DNA of 64,000 nucleotides from Cephalopachus bancanus (Eukaryota; Chordata; Mammalia; Primates; Tarsiidae): positions 3,968,001 through 4,032,000 of the forward strand of contig JAPVLO010000133.1 of the NCBI GenBank assembly GCA_027257055.1, in the 5' to 3' direction. This document shows positions 1 to 11,495 of the stretch, piece after piece (positions within the stretch are counted from its first letter, which is position 1; every line of letters starts with the position of its first letter). The notes under the pieces were generated by a model. It saw nothing but the letters and a program-made list of their open reading frames with translations, searched no databases and was not told the origin of the DNA. A program made the position numbers and the translations under genes.

Positions 1-234
1 AAAGATGCATAAGTGATACAATTTTCTTATTTCATTAATTGAATACACTTATTTAAAGGCACTGAAATCTTACTGGTTAATGACTTTGGCAGTGTTTACA
101 AAAGATGCTCAAATTATTTTCACATTGGTCTTTGAAAATGACAGAAGTCATAACATCATTTTAAAATCTGCAGGTATTCATTTTTGCTAAGATATGGTTT
201 CTGTGTTGGAAATGTATATTTTGCTCTTTTCTAG

Positions 235-303
235 GGTGAGCCAGGGATTATGGGCCCTTTTGGAATGCCTGGAACATCAATTCCTGGACCACCTGGACCA
301 AAG
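235..303 (+). CDS. COL28A1: Collagen helix exon A (69 bp)
   Basis: Encodes 23 residues starting [12 protein letters not shown] and ending GPPGPK, read in phase 0. Upstream is a pyrimidine-rich stretch ending ttttctag; downstream the donor is AAG|gtatat. Structure is five Gly-X-Y triplets, then the doublet Ile-Pro, then two triplets, so the glycine expected at residue 16 is missing. The last Lys joins the GD of the next exon to make a KGD step, a pairing known to stabilise collagen triple helices. The product is part of a secreted matrix collagen; prolines in the Y position are likely 4-hydroxylated (family knowledge). The stretch 1-234 before it is intron with no recognisable repeat. Identification as collagen is secure; as COL28A1, probable. 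Confidence 0.5.
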
Positions 304-1475
304 GTATATTTCTTGGGAATTTTTTTTTTTTTTTTTATCTTTGGCAGTAGAAGAAAAAAGAAATTTTGTGATATCAATGAACTGGTACTTTAGATTTGAG
401 AAAGCCCTAAGACATGATCTAGTTCAACCCTGGTATTTCACATAGTCAAAGTGAAGCCAGCAGCGGAGTTAGACCTGGAAGTCGGGCTCCAGCCCCTGGT
501 TCCAAGCTCATCACTTTATCCCCTTCCTACCTCTTCTAAGTCCTAGACCCCGATGCAGGTAAAAATTTACTACATTTACTCAGAAGAGTCAATGAGGTGT
601 TACAATGGGAAAGTCAACAAAAAAGAAATTCATTCCATTTTAAGAGCATTCCCAGATATTCTCAAATATTTGGGTCTAAATGGTTTCATATTACAGGGGA
701 GGGGAACACCCAAAACACCTGGAATTTTTAAATAAAAAATTGTGCATTTTATTATTATATGTTTAAACTTCAGTCACCTTGAAAGTATTTTCCATTTGAT
801 GTAATCATACACCTATTGAGACACTTTTTCCACTGCTCAAAACAGTTTTTGAACTCATTCATTTTGATGCCTTTCAGTGCTTCTTCTGTTTTTTGTCTCA
901 CCTCTTACACATCAGCAAAATATTTTCTTTTGAAGACTTATTTCATTGGGAAAGCAAAAAAAGTCACTTGGGACAAGATCGGGTGAATGGGGAGGGTAGG
1001 GCATGGGAGTCATGCTGGCTTTTGATCAAAAACTGCTGAACACTCAGTGTGGTGTGGGCAGGTACATTGTCATGGTGGAAGAACCAGTCACCTGTTTGCC
1101 ACAACTCAGGACATTTCTTCCACAAATCGTGATGCAACATTCTCAAAATTTCCAGATAAAAACTTTGGTTGACCATTTGATCTAGAGAAACGAATTCTGA
1201 GTGTAATACAAAGAGCCTGCCCTCCAAAAAATAATTCCAGTTTTTGGGTGTCTCTCTTGTATTTCAACGTACTTTCTCCTAACAGCTGTAGTTGTTTTGC
1301 TGACAAGTTTTATTTACTTAAGACTTGACATCTCTTCAAATACATAAGAATATATCCTCTTAAAGTCCGAGACAGATAGATTAAACTCTTTGCAGATTGC
1401 CAATCTCCTTTTTGCTGTGTGCCCTTGTGGTTTTCATGTAACCTATAGCCTATTAATGTTATTTGAAATACACAG
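304..1475 (+). other. Intron A-B (1172 bp)
   Basis: Bounded by gtatat and a weak acceptor ending aaatacacag with little pyrimidine tract. Contains the mariner-like copy at 694-1259 and otherwise nothing I recognise. Confidence 0.5.
694..1259 (-). mobile_element. Mariner-like DNA transposon, internally deleted (copy 1)
   Basis: About 566 bp between TA dinucleotides (692-693 and 1260-1261), the mariner target. Terminal inverted repeats are visible: acacccaaaacacctggaat at the left end, and the complement of the right end reads acacccaaaaactggaat. On the minus strand, 964-1227 encodes the catalytic-core motif WFFHHDNVPAHT of mariner transposase. Further towards the left end, the complement of roughly 771-885 resembles the transposase C-terminus (FEQWKKCLNR). 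Full-length mariners are about 1.3 kb, so a large part is missing and the frame is broken. It is a dead fossil copy. Copies at 7565 and 47091 are relatives with a different middle. Confidence 0.5.
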
Positions 1476-1544
1476 GGAGACAGAGGAGGGCTTGGGATGC
1501 CAGGATTTAAAGGAGAATCTGGACTCTCTATTCGAGGACCAAAG
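1476..1544 (+). CDS. COL28A1: Collagen helix exon B (69 bp)
   Basis: Encodes 23 residues starting GDRGGLGMPGFK and ending SIRGPK, phase 0, flanked by cacag and AAG|gtactc. Five triplets are followed by Gly-Leu, then the triplet Ser-Ile-Arg, which lacks glycine, then Gly-Pro-Lys. This makes it the longest break in the repeat among the six exons (five residues between the glycines at 16 and 21). GFK-GES gives a KGE step, and the Lys at the Y position is a candidate hydroxylysine. The acceptor polypyrimidine tract is poor (ttatttgaaatacacag), yet the frame is open and matches its neighbours, so I take it as a real exon. Confidence 0.5.
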
Positions 1545-1773
1545 GTACTCTTCATTCATGCTCTTTATCTGTTCATGAGGGAAATGAAGGTAGATTTAAT
1601 GTGTAATAAGTTGATTGTTCAACTTGCAAAGTCTCTATGTTGATGGACTAAAATGTAAGTAAATTCCCTTTTTTGAAAAATCAAGCAATCAGGTAGTTTA
1701 TTTTTCATACATATGGAGAACAGTAGCTTCTATGGATATATGTTTGTAATTGTATGACAATTATTTGAAAGTG

Positions 1774-2074
<301 letters not shown>

Positions 2075-2099
2075 TGAAAACGCTCTTGTTTTTGTTTTC

Positions 2100-2381
2100 T
2101 TTTTTTGAGTTGGAGTCTTACTCTGTCACCCAGACTGGAATGCAGTGGCTGCTCCTGGCCACCACAGCCTCGACCTGCTGGGCTCCGGAGATCCTTCTGC
2201 CTCAGCCTTCCAAGTAGCCAGAATTACAGATGCGCGCTACCACGCCCGGCTATTTTTTTGATTTATTGTAGAGATGAGGTCTCGCCTGCCCAGGCGGGTC
2301 TCGAACCTGAGGGCTTAGGCAATCCACTCACCTCAGTCTCCCAAAGGTGCTGGATTATAGGTTGAGCCACCAAGCCTGGCC
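2100..2381 (-). mobile_element. Alu SINE, young lineage type, diverged
   Basis: Antisense Alu opening tttttttgagttggagtc, with the diagnostic agactggaatgcagtggctgc and cgacctgctgggctccgg segments of the young set. Several mutations and a small deletion near the left-monomer centre. Confidence 0.5.
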
Positions 2382-4824
2382 AAAGGGTTCTTGTGGAAGG
2401 GGAAGGGGAGCTCTTGAGCCCCTGCTTGCACTTCTTGAAGGTCTTTCCTGCTAGAATGACAACTGCCCTGGTTTGCTGAGGAGTTTCTGGGACTCATGGC
2501 ATTTACAGCTAAAACTGGAAAAATCTGGCAAACTGGAATGAGTTGTTCACCTACTGACCAAACCCTGAGGTGAATGGAACTCAAGCTGTGTAGACCAGTC
2601 TCTATAGGAACCCAAGCTGCAGAGATAACTCAAGGAGAAAATTCCAAATTTCCTAGCGTGAAAACTCCAGATATGACCTTGATTTATACATATATCCACT
2701 TATACTTCTCTTTGCAATGGGAATAAAATGCAATTAAATGTGCTGCTGGTGTGTATAAGCCCCACCTGTTTTCTGTTGATGATCACTGGACTTCGCAGGT
2801 GATGGTATTTCAAGACACTTGCCTGTTCGCCCAAACAGTTGTCTAAGCCTTTGGTGTCTAATGATACTCTTCCTGCTATCCTTCCCTAATTTGTCAGTTT
2901 AGAGGGTCACATACACTTTTGAATGTCTGATGGAGGCTTTGGCACATTAATTCACTCTTGTGTAATAAAATCACAAGACGCCCCCTAAAGTTGATTTCAA
3001 AATGCCAGATTTCGATTTTTGCCCTAATTTCTACTGAATAAGAGAAACGCTTTGAAGTGACATTTTCTTGAATCCAGTGCAGAAAAGCCAAGAGGCATGG
3101 TTCCATCTATACAAATGTTGTAAGGAGTCCAGGAGAAAACTTGTTCCCATGCCTGGCCCTTGGTATTTCCTATTCATGCTGGGAGTAACACGCTACCTGG
3201 GATTTTTGCAGGTGCAAGGACAAAGATCTCTAGGGAAAAAGTATTTGTAAACCGTGAGTTTTTGAATGTTTTTATCCCCCTCCATTGTGGTGCCAGAGGT
3301 TAGACTACAGCAGCTGCTGATAATTTGTTGTAGGCTTCGAGCTTAGGAATAAAAACTGAAAAGTGGATTTCGAGTCCAATTTTCTTTTTCTTTCAACAGC
3401 CAGAGAGCCATTACCGCTTTATTTATTTAATTATTTTTCTTGGCCTTCTCCTTGTATAAGCACAGCAAGAAACAGGAATTTTATTTTGGTATAAATCTCA
3501 TATATGAATGTTTAGAGTTTTTAAATGTAGTTGGAAAAGCACAAAACCTTACCTTTTAGAAGTGAGCAATTCCTGTAGTTGGGGACACATGAATGTTTAC
3601 CTCTCCTGAAGACCTTATTCTTCCTCTCTCTCACCCAACTCTATAGAAACATCTGGATTTTTGTTGGTGATGAATATGGTATATTAAGTTTTTATAAGTG
3701 GCCACCTAGTCTTTTTAAAGATGATCATTCTAAGAAATTTAACTACATAAAACCAGTTTCTTAGACCTAATAGGAAAATACAGCTGTCACATTCATGACT
3801 TTCAAAATAAATTTAACTTTCTTATTGCTTAAAGGGTATTCAGTTTCTTCTTCACTCTCAATCAATCAATCAATCATTTATTTATAGGAGAATTAAGTAC
3901 AGTTTTTGGGGGTTGGATTGTCAGCAACATTTTGGCTTAGAATAATGGCGATTTGATTCCCAAATTTTCTTGCACGAAAGAAAAGTACTTAAGATTCCTG
4001 TTACTTTCTTTGTTCTTGGAATACAAAGTTCTGCTTGTTATTAGAATTTCCTTCTAATGAAAAAAACTACAAATATTTTGAAAGTTAAACAGGTCTTTAT
4101 CCAAACAAGGGATGCATATTGACAAGGGCTGTTGTAACAGTTATCACAGTAACAGAATGGAATGTTGTGCAAAAACAGAATGTAATAAGTTTTAATAAGT
4201 GTAATGGACTTACATATAAGTGTAATATGGTTAATAAGTTTTCTTATAGTTATATATTTGTAATTACATAAAGTTATATATAAGTGTAATGGACATATAG
4301 TTAATAAATCTTCTCAAAGATTCTTCTTAATATTTTTTTTTCCGCTACCAGAATTTTTGCCAGAAATTTTCTTGATTTCTGTTTATAAGAGAGTTACACA
4401 TCCCAGAAGACTCTTGTCCAGAGGACAATCATCCTCCTCCCCTGCTGTGTATATAGGAGGTTAATGGCCACTACTAAGTTTTTGATGCCAAAGGTTGTCA
4501 CTGTAAAACAATATCATAACTTTTTCCTAGGTTCCAAGATATGAACCACAAACTCTTCGTGTTCCATTCCTTTATAACTTGTTTTCTAAAAAATTATTGT
4601 CTTTACTTTCATTTGAGTTTATTTATTCCCTATATAATCATGTAATGTGGGCCCCCCAATGGAGACCGTAGATTGCACACAACAATAGGAAGCGTATGAT
4701 CGTCATCTTAGTCTATGCTCAGCATTTTGCAATGTATTCGTTTCTATTCTTCTCACACTGCACTTACCACATTTTCTCATTTTTACACTTCCTGATTTGT
4801 GATACACTAAAAATTTGTTAGTTT

Positions 4825-5117
4825 ATTTTTTTTTTTTTGAGTTGGAGTCTCACTCCGTTGCCCAGGCTGGAGTGCAGTGGCATGCTCACAGCCACCCCAG
4901 AGTCAACTTACTAGGCTTAGGTGATTCTTCCACCTCAGCCCTCCGAGTAAGTGGAATTATAGGTGTGCACTACCACGCCCGGCTAATTTTTTATTTATTG
5001 TAGAGATGAGGTCTTGCCAAGTTGCCTGGGCTGGTCTCTAACCTGTGGGCTCAGGCAGTCCACTAGCCTCGGCCTCCCAAAGTGCCGGGATTACAGGCTG
5101 AGCTACTGAGTCCGGCC
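4825..5117 (-). mobile_element. Alu SINE
   Basis: Antisense, poly-T head, ends gagtccggcc. Flanked by aaaatttgtta and aaaatttgttt, a target-site duplication. Confidence 0.5.
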
Positions 5118-5150
5118 AAAATTTGTTTTATATATATGTATATACATATA

Positions 5151-5404
5151 TTTTTTAGTTGGAGTCTAACTCTGTTGCCCAGGCAGGAGTGCAGTGGCAC
5201 AATCAACTGCTATCACAGCCTTGACCTGCTGGGCTCAGGCGATCCTTCTGCCTCAGCCTTCCAAGTAGCTGGAACCACAGATGCGTACCACTATGTCCCA
5301 CTAATTTTGGGATTTACTAACGAGGTCTTGCCAAGTTGCCCAGGCTGGTCTCAAACCCCCGGGATTAGGCAATCCTCACACCTCTACCTCCCAAAGTTCT
5401 GGGA
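5151..5404 (-). mobile_element. Alu SINE, truncated
   Basis: Antisense, starts ttttttagttggagtc and ends at cccaaagttctggga, so the first 30 or so bases of the element are lost. Lies 33 bp from the previous Alu, in the same orientation. Confidence 0.5.
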
Positions 5405-5760
5405 AAAATTTGTAATTTTTAAAATTAAAATATTAATTTTAATTAATTTTCTATGTAATTTTTTATTAATTTTGTAAGTAATTTTCTAGTTCCCGTGCAG
5501 CATGTTTCCTGTAGAGGGCTCTGCAGGGGTTCCTATATGTTCCTTAAGCTCATTCCATGCTTCCCAGGAAGGATAAGGATAAGGCTGATGAAGGGGTAAT
5601 GAGGTACCCTACGAGGCAGGAATTCCTCCCACAAGTTGTCCAAGTATGCCTTTGCACTTATCAAATCCCCCTCTGGCATACTGAGTTGGTGCGATGCTTA
5701 CATTTTGCCGGGTATTGTAGAGTGTAGTCTCATGACATCTCCTGTGTTGGAACTTACCAG

Positions 5761-5829
5761 GGTGCTCCAGGCCCTCGGGGACCCGTGGGTGCTCCAGGAC
5801 TCAAAGGCGATGGCTATCCTGGTGTGACT
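5761..5829 (+). CDS. COL28A1: Collagen helix exon C (69 bp)
   Basis: Encodes 23 residues starting GAPGPRGPVGAPGLK, then Gly-Asp, then GYPGVT; phase 0, acceptor cttaccag and strong donor ACT|gtaagt. Five triplets, the doublet Gly-Asp, then two triplets: a one-residue deletion interruption (G-X-G). GLK-GD is a KGD step and a hydroxylysine candidate. Unlike the other five exons it ends in Thr rather than Lys. It is followed after only 97 bp by exon D. Confidence 0.5.
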
Positions 5830-5926
5830 GTAAGTATGAACATGACCTTTCTTTTACTCCTCCCTGCCTACTTGCTGAGCCTTGCACATCACAAGGATGG
5901 TCACCCTCCCTATTATGTCGTCCCAG
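5830..5926 (+). other. Short intron C-D (97 bp)
   Basis: Starts gtaagtatg and ends attatgtcgtcccag. No repeat. Close to the lower size range of mammalian introns and much smaller than every other intron here. Confidence 0.5.
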
Positions 5927-5995
5927 GGACCTCGTGGATTACCAGGACCCCCTGGGCCAATGGGGTTACGTGGAGTGGGAGACACTGGGGCAAAG
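5927..5995 (+). CDS. COL28A1: Collagen helix exon D (69 bp)
   Basis: Encodes 23 residues starting [15 protein letters not shown], then Gly-Val, then GDTGAK; phase 0, acceptor gtcccag, donor AAG|gtaaga. Five triplets, doublet Gly-Val, two triplets, the same plan as exons C, E and [10 protein letters not shown] is the most imino-acid-rich part, so this segment should be locally stable. The terminal Lys meets GE of exon E, making a KGE step across a 14.5-kb intron. Confidence 0.5.
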
Positions 5996-6749
5996 GTAAG
6001 ATTTTAAAGTAGGCAACACACTTCTAAAAATGTGCCAGTTGGTAAGAGACTTTGGGAAAGGTAAATATTTTTTATCAGGTGTGACAGAGTTGTCTGGAAC
6101 AATTGATAACGTTATTTACTGTCATCTGTAATCAGTTCCTGGGGAACTGATCGAGACATGTAGATGAAATTCATGGTGTTTCTTCTTGTCTGGGAGCAAT
6201 TCTCCCATCCTTTGCCACTTCCCCTTCCAATACCAAGACCAGGGTGGGTTGGAAACCCTCCTCCTCTTTCCCCAGGCCACGCCCTTTCTCTAGGTTCTCC
6301 CACCCAATCTCTTGGCTTTAGCCACTGTCCACACACTGATGGCTTCCATATTTTTATCTTCCCTCCCCCAAGCTCTGGTCTCGTGTGGAGTTTCTTATCA
6401 TATATCCTCTCTGTGGCTTCTCACAAGCATCTCTACTTGGATAAATAGACCCTTGCTTGTTGTCCCCTAAGCCTGTAAATGGCACTGTTACCCACCCCAT
6501 GCACCAACTGGAAAACCTCCATGTCATGCATGGTCCCTCCCTTTTCCTCTTCTGCCTCTGTGTCTGCTCCTTTGATAATACCCATCAGTGCTCCTCTAGC
6601 ATGTATCTCGGCTCTGGCTCCTTTCCTCCAGCTTCTGCCTGGCAGGTCATGCTCTCTTTTGCCCTCCTGTAACTCAGCAGGCAGAGGCCTTTGGAAACCA
6701 CGAGTATGATCGTATCACAGTCTTCCTTAGAAGCACTCTGGTGGCTTCT

Positions 6750-7160
6750 CTTTGTACAGGGAACAGACTGCCCACTTTCCATGGTGCCCAAGGCCCTTCA
6801 CGCTCCAACACAGCCTCTGTCATTCCTCCCTGGCTGCCTGCATCCAGCTACTCAGGCCTGCCCTACATTGGCTCATTCCTGCTTTAGGACCTTGGCTTAA
6901 ATGCTTAGAGCCTCACATCAAATCTCAGCTCCCTAACCACCCATACAAACACATCACTATCCTCCCCACCCACTACCTGCACAGGGCCTGTGTGGTGTGT
7001 ATCAACCTCTGAGATCATCTTGTTGGTTTATTAGTTTGCATGCCCCACAAGAGTTAACATTTTCCTGGGGGCAGGCTCTGTGTTCCGTTCCCTCCTAACT
7101 TCATGTCTCCACAGCTAGGTGTACCAACAGGAGCTCTACCTGTTGAATGAATGGAAGATG
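6750..7160 (+). mobile_element. L2 LINE remnant
   Basis: Diverged L2 3' end: aaatctcagctccctaaccacc, a 'ccacaagag...gggggcaggctctgtgttc' block and the closing tgttgaatgaatggaagatgaatga follow the order of the L2 3' consensus. Borders approximate. Confidence 0.5.
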
Positions 7161-7564
7161 AATGACTGATCAGTGTTACCCCAAAGAGAATTTTTCCTTA
7201 GAAATATATTCACTCTCTTAGTTTTTCTAATGACTCCAGGGCATTAGAGAGAAAAGATGCTCAATGCCACTTTCTCATCTTGGTTTTCATCTCTGCCACA
7301 GCACTTAGAAGTGTTACCACCTTGATACTGCTTCTGTACAATGGGAAGGTGCCCCTTTGGACTCTCCCAGGTAGAAGAAAGATTGGAGACCCATGGCACT
7401 AAATATTATCTCTAAGGGAGATCTTGATACCTGCCCTGTCTCTGTTTCTTGGGAGTAATTACAGGAGTCTGGTGAAAGAATGCATCTGAAAGTGCTGTGT
7501 AAACGGCAGAGGAGACAGACCACGGCGCCTTGATCAAGGTTTGGCTTGGTCTGACTCAGAACTA

Positions 7565-8148
7565 CAAGGGGGTCCCCCAAAATCTGGAATTTATTTATAA
7601 AAAATTGTGTGTTTATTCTTACGTGTTTAAACTTCAGTCACTTTCAAAGCACTCTCCATTAGATGCAATACATCTATCAAGACACTTTTTCCACTGATCA
7701 AAACAGTTATGGAATTCATCAATTTTCATGCCTTTTTTAAAGTGCTTTGGCTGTTTTTTGTATTACCTCTTCCACATTGCACATCCTTTGAGGACTTTTT
7801 CTTCCAGGGAAACAAAAATAGTTGCTTGGGATGAGATCAGGTGAATAGCGAGGGTGGGGCACCGGGGTTATGCTGGTTTTTTTTTTTTTTTTTTACTTTT
7901 ATCAAAAGCTGCTGAACACTGAACACAGTGTGGGCAGGTGTACTTCTAAATCTCCCACCATAAGATGGGCAAATGTGTTGAAAAAATCTCCAAAAAAATT
8001 CACTGAAGGCAATCGCAGCCTCTCACAACAACGCTAGCTGGTCCATGGATGCCGATGGGTTCCTAGAACATTTACTTAGCGGCAGAAACCTGTACTGCAA
8101 GGGGCCCACCCTCCAGAAGATAGTTCTGAGTTTTTTGGGTTCCCCCTC
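7565..8148 (-). mobile_element. Mariner-like DNA transposon, internally deleted (copy 2)
   Basis: Left end just after TA (7563-7564) reads caagggggtcccccaaaatc; the right end reads ttttttgggttccccc, its complement. Same family as copy 1: shared blocks from 7600 to about 7925 and near the right end. Its middle-right part (about 7935-8100) instead matches copy 3 at 47091-47648. A run of 18 T (7878-7895) interrupts it. No intact frame. Confidence 0.5.
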
Positions 8149-8828
8149 ACACATCAGACCCTTGAATAAGCCTTACCAGTGTTAGGAAACCATTCTGAAT
8201 TTGGGTATTAGGTATTCTTTTTTCTTTAAGGTATAGCATCTATCAAAGCGTTAACATTTAAAAAATAGAAGAGAATTCAATAGATAAACCTTATTATTTT
8301 CTGCTCTGAGTGAAGCATTAAAATTTTGTTATACTAAATATTTCCTTAGTTAGGGAATGAAAAACTTATTCCTGCTTAAAATAAGACATGCAATAAAATA
8401 TGTTAACTAGATACTGAAGTGTGTTTGTAGTCCAGTGAAACAGATGATCATTTACATTTTCAGAGTAGATTATTATGAATCTTTATATGAGTAGACATTA
8501 TATTAAATTATACTAGTATGTTGTCGCTGCTTTATATTTGGCAATAATAATAAAGACAGGCACTTGGGCACAGATAAAGAGCATTTTAAAATTTGATTCT
8601 TGTAAATATTCCACTCTGTGAGATTATTTAAGACACAGACTAAAGCATAAGGATTTCACAAGCCATTTTCTTCCAAATACTCCTCATATTTGCTTTAATA
8701 TACATTTTAAGGGGGAAAGGGCAAGAAAAAGGGGTATTTCCTGAAACGTTTCATCCTGCCTACTTTATTCTTTTTATTTTTGAAACGGTCAATATATTGC
8801 CAGATGTGTCTTAAGTGAAATCGATTTC

Positions 8829-9106
8829 TTTTTTCTCTTTGAGTAAGGGTTTCACTGTCACCTAGGCTGGATTGCAGTGGTGCTACCATGACTCACCACA
8901 GCCTTGACTTCCTGAGCTTAGGTGATCCTCCTGCCTCAGCCTCCCAAGTAGCTGGGACCACAGGCACACACCAGTTTTTTACATTTTTTGTAGAGATGAG
9001 CTTCATTATGTTGCACAGGCTAGTCTCAAACTCTTGGGCTCAAGCAATCCTCCTGTCTCAGCCTCCCACAGTGCTAGGATTACAGCCATGAGCCACTGCC
9101 CAGTCC
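8829..9106 (-). mobile_element. Alu SINE, old
   Basis: Antisense dimeric Alu, ttttctctttgagtaagg to gccatgagccactgcccagtcc; diverged. Confidence 0.5.
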
Positions 9107-9493
9107 ATATTGTCTTAGTGAGCTCACTTGGAGGCTGATGGAAGCAGGATTCCACAGCTTGCTTCTGAATGCAGGAAGAGTGCAGGCAGGAGATGTCAGC
9201 TAGGTCCTACTTCTGTTTATCCCACCCCTCTCAGCTGCCTTTCATTCTCCCCATTGCCTCTTGTCCTTGGATGGGGAGGAGTGTTTTATTCAGGATTTTT
9301 CCAGCCCTGGCAGTAGATGTTAGAATAGAGAGTTGGTCTTAGAACCAAAGGAACTTAGATCATAAACTAAAAATAAAGGACATTTTAAAAACAAATACAG
9401 CTTTTAAATAACTTTAAAACTCATCTCTCCCTTTTTATAGAGTCTTTAAAGTCTTTATATGGTCTTTTTTCCTTAAAAAAAAAAAACTTTCAG

Positions 9494-9495
<2 letters not shown>

Positions 9496-9539
<44 letters not shown>
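9496..9539. repeat. (AC)22 microsatellite
   Basis: Uninterrupted AC dinucleotides after an A11/CTTTCAGAA flank; likely polymorphic. Confidence 0.5.
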
Positions 9540-9542
<3 letters not shown>

Positions 9543-9728
9543 CAAAAACTGGTAAAAATGGGAGATATTTTGAAAAGTCTAATTCCAGTTAACTTTGTTC
9601 TTCTGGTTTGGTAAAATGAAGTCCTCTTAAATACCAAAATTTGTCAATGGCAGCAAAAACACAGGATCCAAATGTGTGAAAAATTTCTCCCCTTCTATTT
9701 TGAGTAAAAATGACAGAGAAACTGTAAT

Positions 9729-9753
9729 TGTGTGTGTGTGTATGTGTGTGTGT
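9729..9753. repeat. (TG)n microsatellite
   Basis: About 12 TG units with one TA interruption. Confidence 0.5.
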
Positions 9754-10841
9754 TAGTATAGACATTTATATCCTGATGTTTTTCATTTAAACTCTGTGTA
9801 ATCACCTTAAAATCTTGGCCTTAAGGCATTAACTTGCAAAACAAATGTGTTTTGAAATAAGGAAACCATTCAAGTCGATGATTAATTTATGGTGGGGTTT
9901 TGTGATATTTAGTTAAGGTCACATGTGTTTAGCATATGACACAGATATTAAACTCAAAGCTTCTATGTTTCAAAGCATATAAAAAGTGGTCCCTAATATA
10001 TAGCACACTTGTGGTGGCCCATGGCTTTTTCCCAAGTGGAAATTATTCCATATGACATCAGTAGTTATAGTACTTGTAGAAACAATTACCTTGAATTTAA
10101 TTCAATTTTCACAAGACCTTCTGAGATATTTCCAAAGTTCCTGTAAAACCTGCCACTTTCAAAGGGATAGTAGACATAGGTTTAAAATTCACCTTTGAAA
10201 CATTCTGGAAAGAGGAACTGATCATTTTGTGTCTAGCTGAGTAGAAAGTGCTTGTCCATGTCCTATGTCCGGACCCAAAAGCTGGGTCATGGGTGGAGAA
10301 GCCAAGCTCAAAGACCCTACCCATCTCTCTGCTGCGTTTCTTCACTGGAGCCTTAGAGACTAGAAAGGACCCCTTGTGATCTGAGGACAGTCATGACATA
10401 AATCTCATCTGCCTTTGAGAAACTGCAGATAACTCTTTGCCTCCATATTTTCACCCCCAAGGCTCATGAGGTATATGTGACCTGAAAGCTGATTCCCTGA
10501 TGAGTACAAGAGCTTGTTTCTGGCCTCACAGAAGGGGCCACGTGTGGCTCCCCTGAGCTCCCTCGGGGCAGTATAGCCCACCACACCCTCTCTTAGCTCT
10601 TTCAGTCCCTCTCCGTGTGCTAGATCATCACAGGGAAAGCCACGGCCTTCCCCAAAGCCTTGGAGTGGTTGAACTAGGGCTAGTCCTTGCACTGAGAAGA
10701 TCTAATCTGAATTTGGGGGGTCCTCAAAGGGACAGTTTGACTATCAAGTGGTTGGTTGAAATAAGTCTGTGGGTAGTAAAGATGTGTTGGATTGTGGTTA
10801 TAATTGTATATACAATTACTTTTATTATTGTAATTATTATA

Positions 10842-11093
10842 CAGGGGTGCCAAAAAAGGTATACACATTTTAAGAATTATTATCTATGTATTACTTTTCG
10901 AAGTAATTTTTTAATTGAATTTTTGAATTGAATTACGGTAGTGATGTGTAGTTGACATTTGCCCAACCGTGCTTCTGCCATTTTCTTTGACTGTCCTGCC
11001 GGTTGCGTGGTGATGCTAGCATTCATTTGATCAATGCCATCTTTTGAGCAAATGTCATACTTAAAATGTATATACAATTTTTTTGGCACATCT
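10842..11093. mobile_element. Short mariner-type inverted-repeat element (MITE-like, 252 bp)
   Basis: Left end caggggtgccaaaaaaggta and, in complement, right end gatgtgccaaaaaaattgta form terminal inverted repeats that continue into tatacacattttaag. TA dinucleotides sit directly outside both ends (10840-10841, 11094-11095). There is no transposase. The ends differ from those of the three larger mariner copies, so this is a separate family. The interior includes gacatttgcccaaccgtgct and is too short to code. Confidence 0.5.
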
Positions 11094-11210
11094 TATGTCA
11101 CCTAGATATTTCCAGAGTCCCGTGACATTTTTAACAGCTCTCTTATTTCATAGATGAGAAAAATCAAGGACCAGAAAGTTTGAACCACTTGTCTCTTTGT
11201 AAAATAAACA

Positions 11211-11495
11211 TTTTTTTTTTTTAAGTTGGAGTCTCACTCTGTCGCCCAGACTGGAGTGCAGTGGCCGCTCCCGGCCACCGCAGCCTCGCCTGCTGGGCTC
11301 CGGCGATCCTTCCACCTCAGCCTTCCAAGTAGCCGGAATTACAGGCATGTGCTACCATGCCCAGCTGATTTTTTGATTTACTGTAGAGATGAGGTCTCGC
11401 TGCCCAGGCGGGTCTCGAACCCGCGGGCTCAGGCAATCCACTCACCTCAGCCTCCCAAAGGCACGGGATTACAGGCTGAGCCACCGAGCCCGGCT
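11211..11495 (-). mobile_element. Alu SINE, young lineage type
   Basis: Near-intact antisense copy ending ccaccgagcccggct, flanked by aaaataaacattttt on both sides (target-site duplication). Retains the complement of gggttcgagacc. One of the best-preserved copies. Confidence 0.5.
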
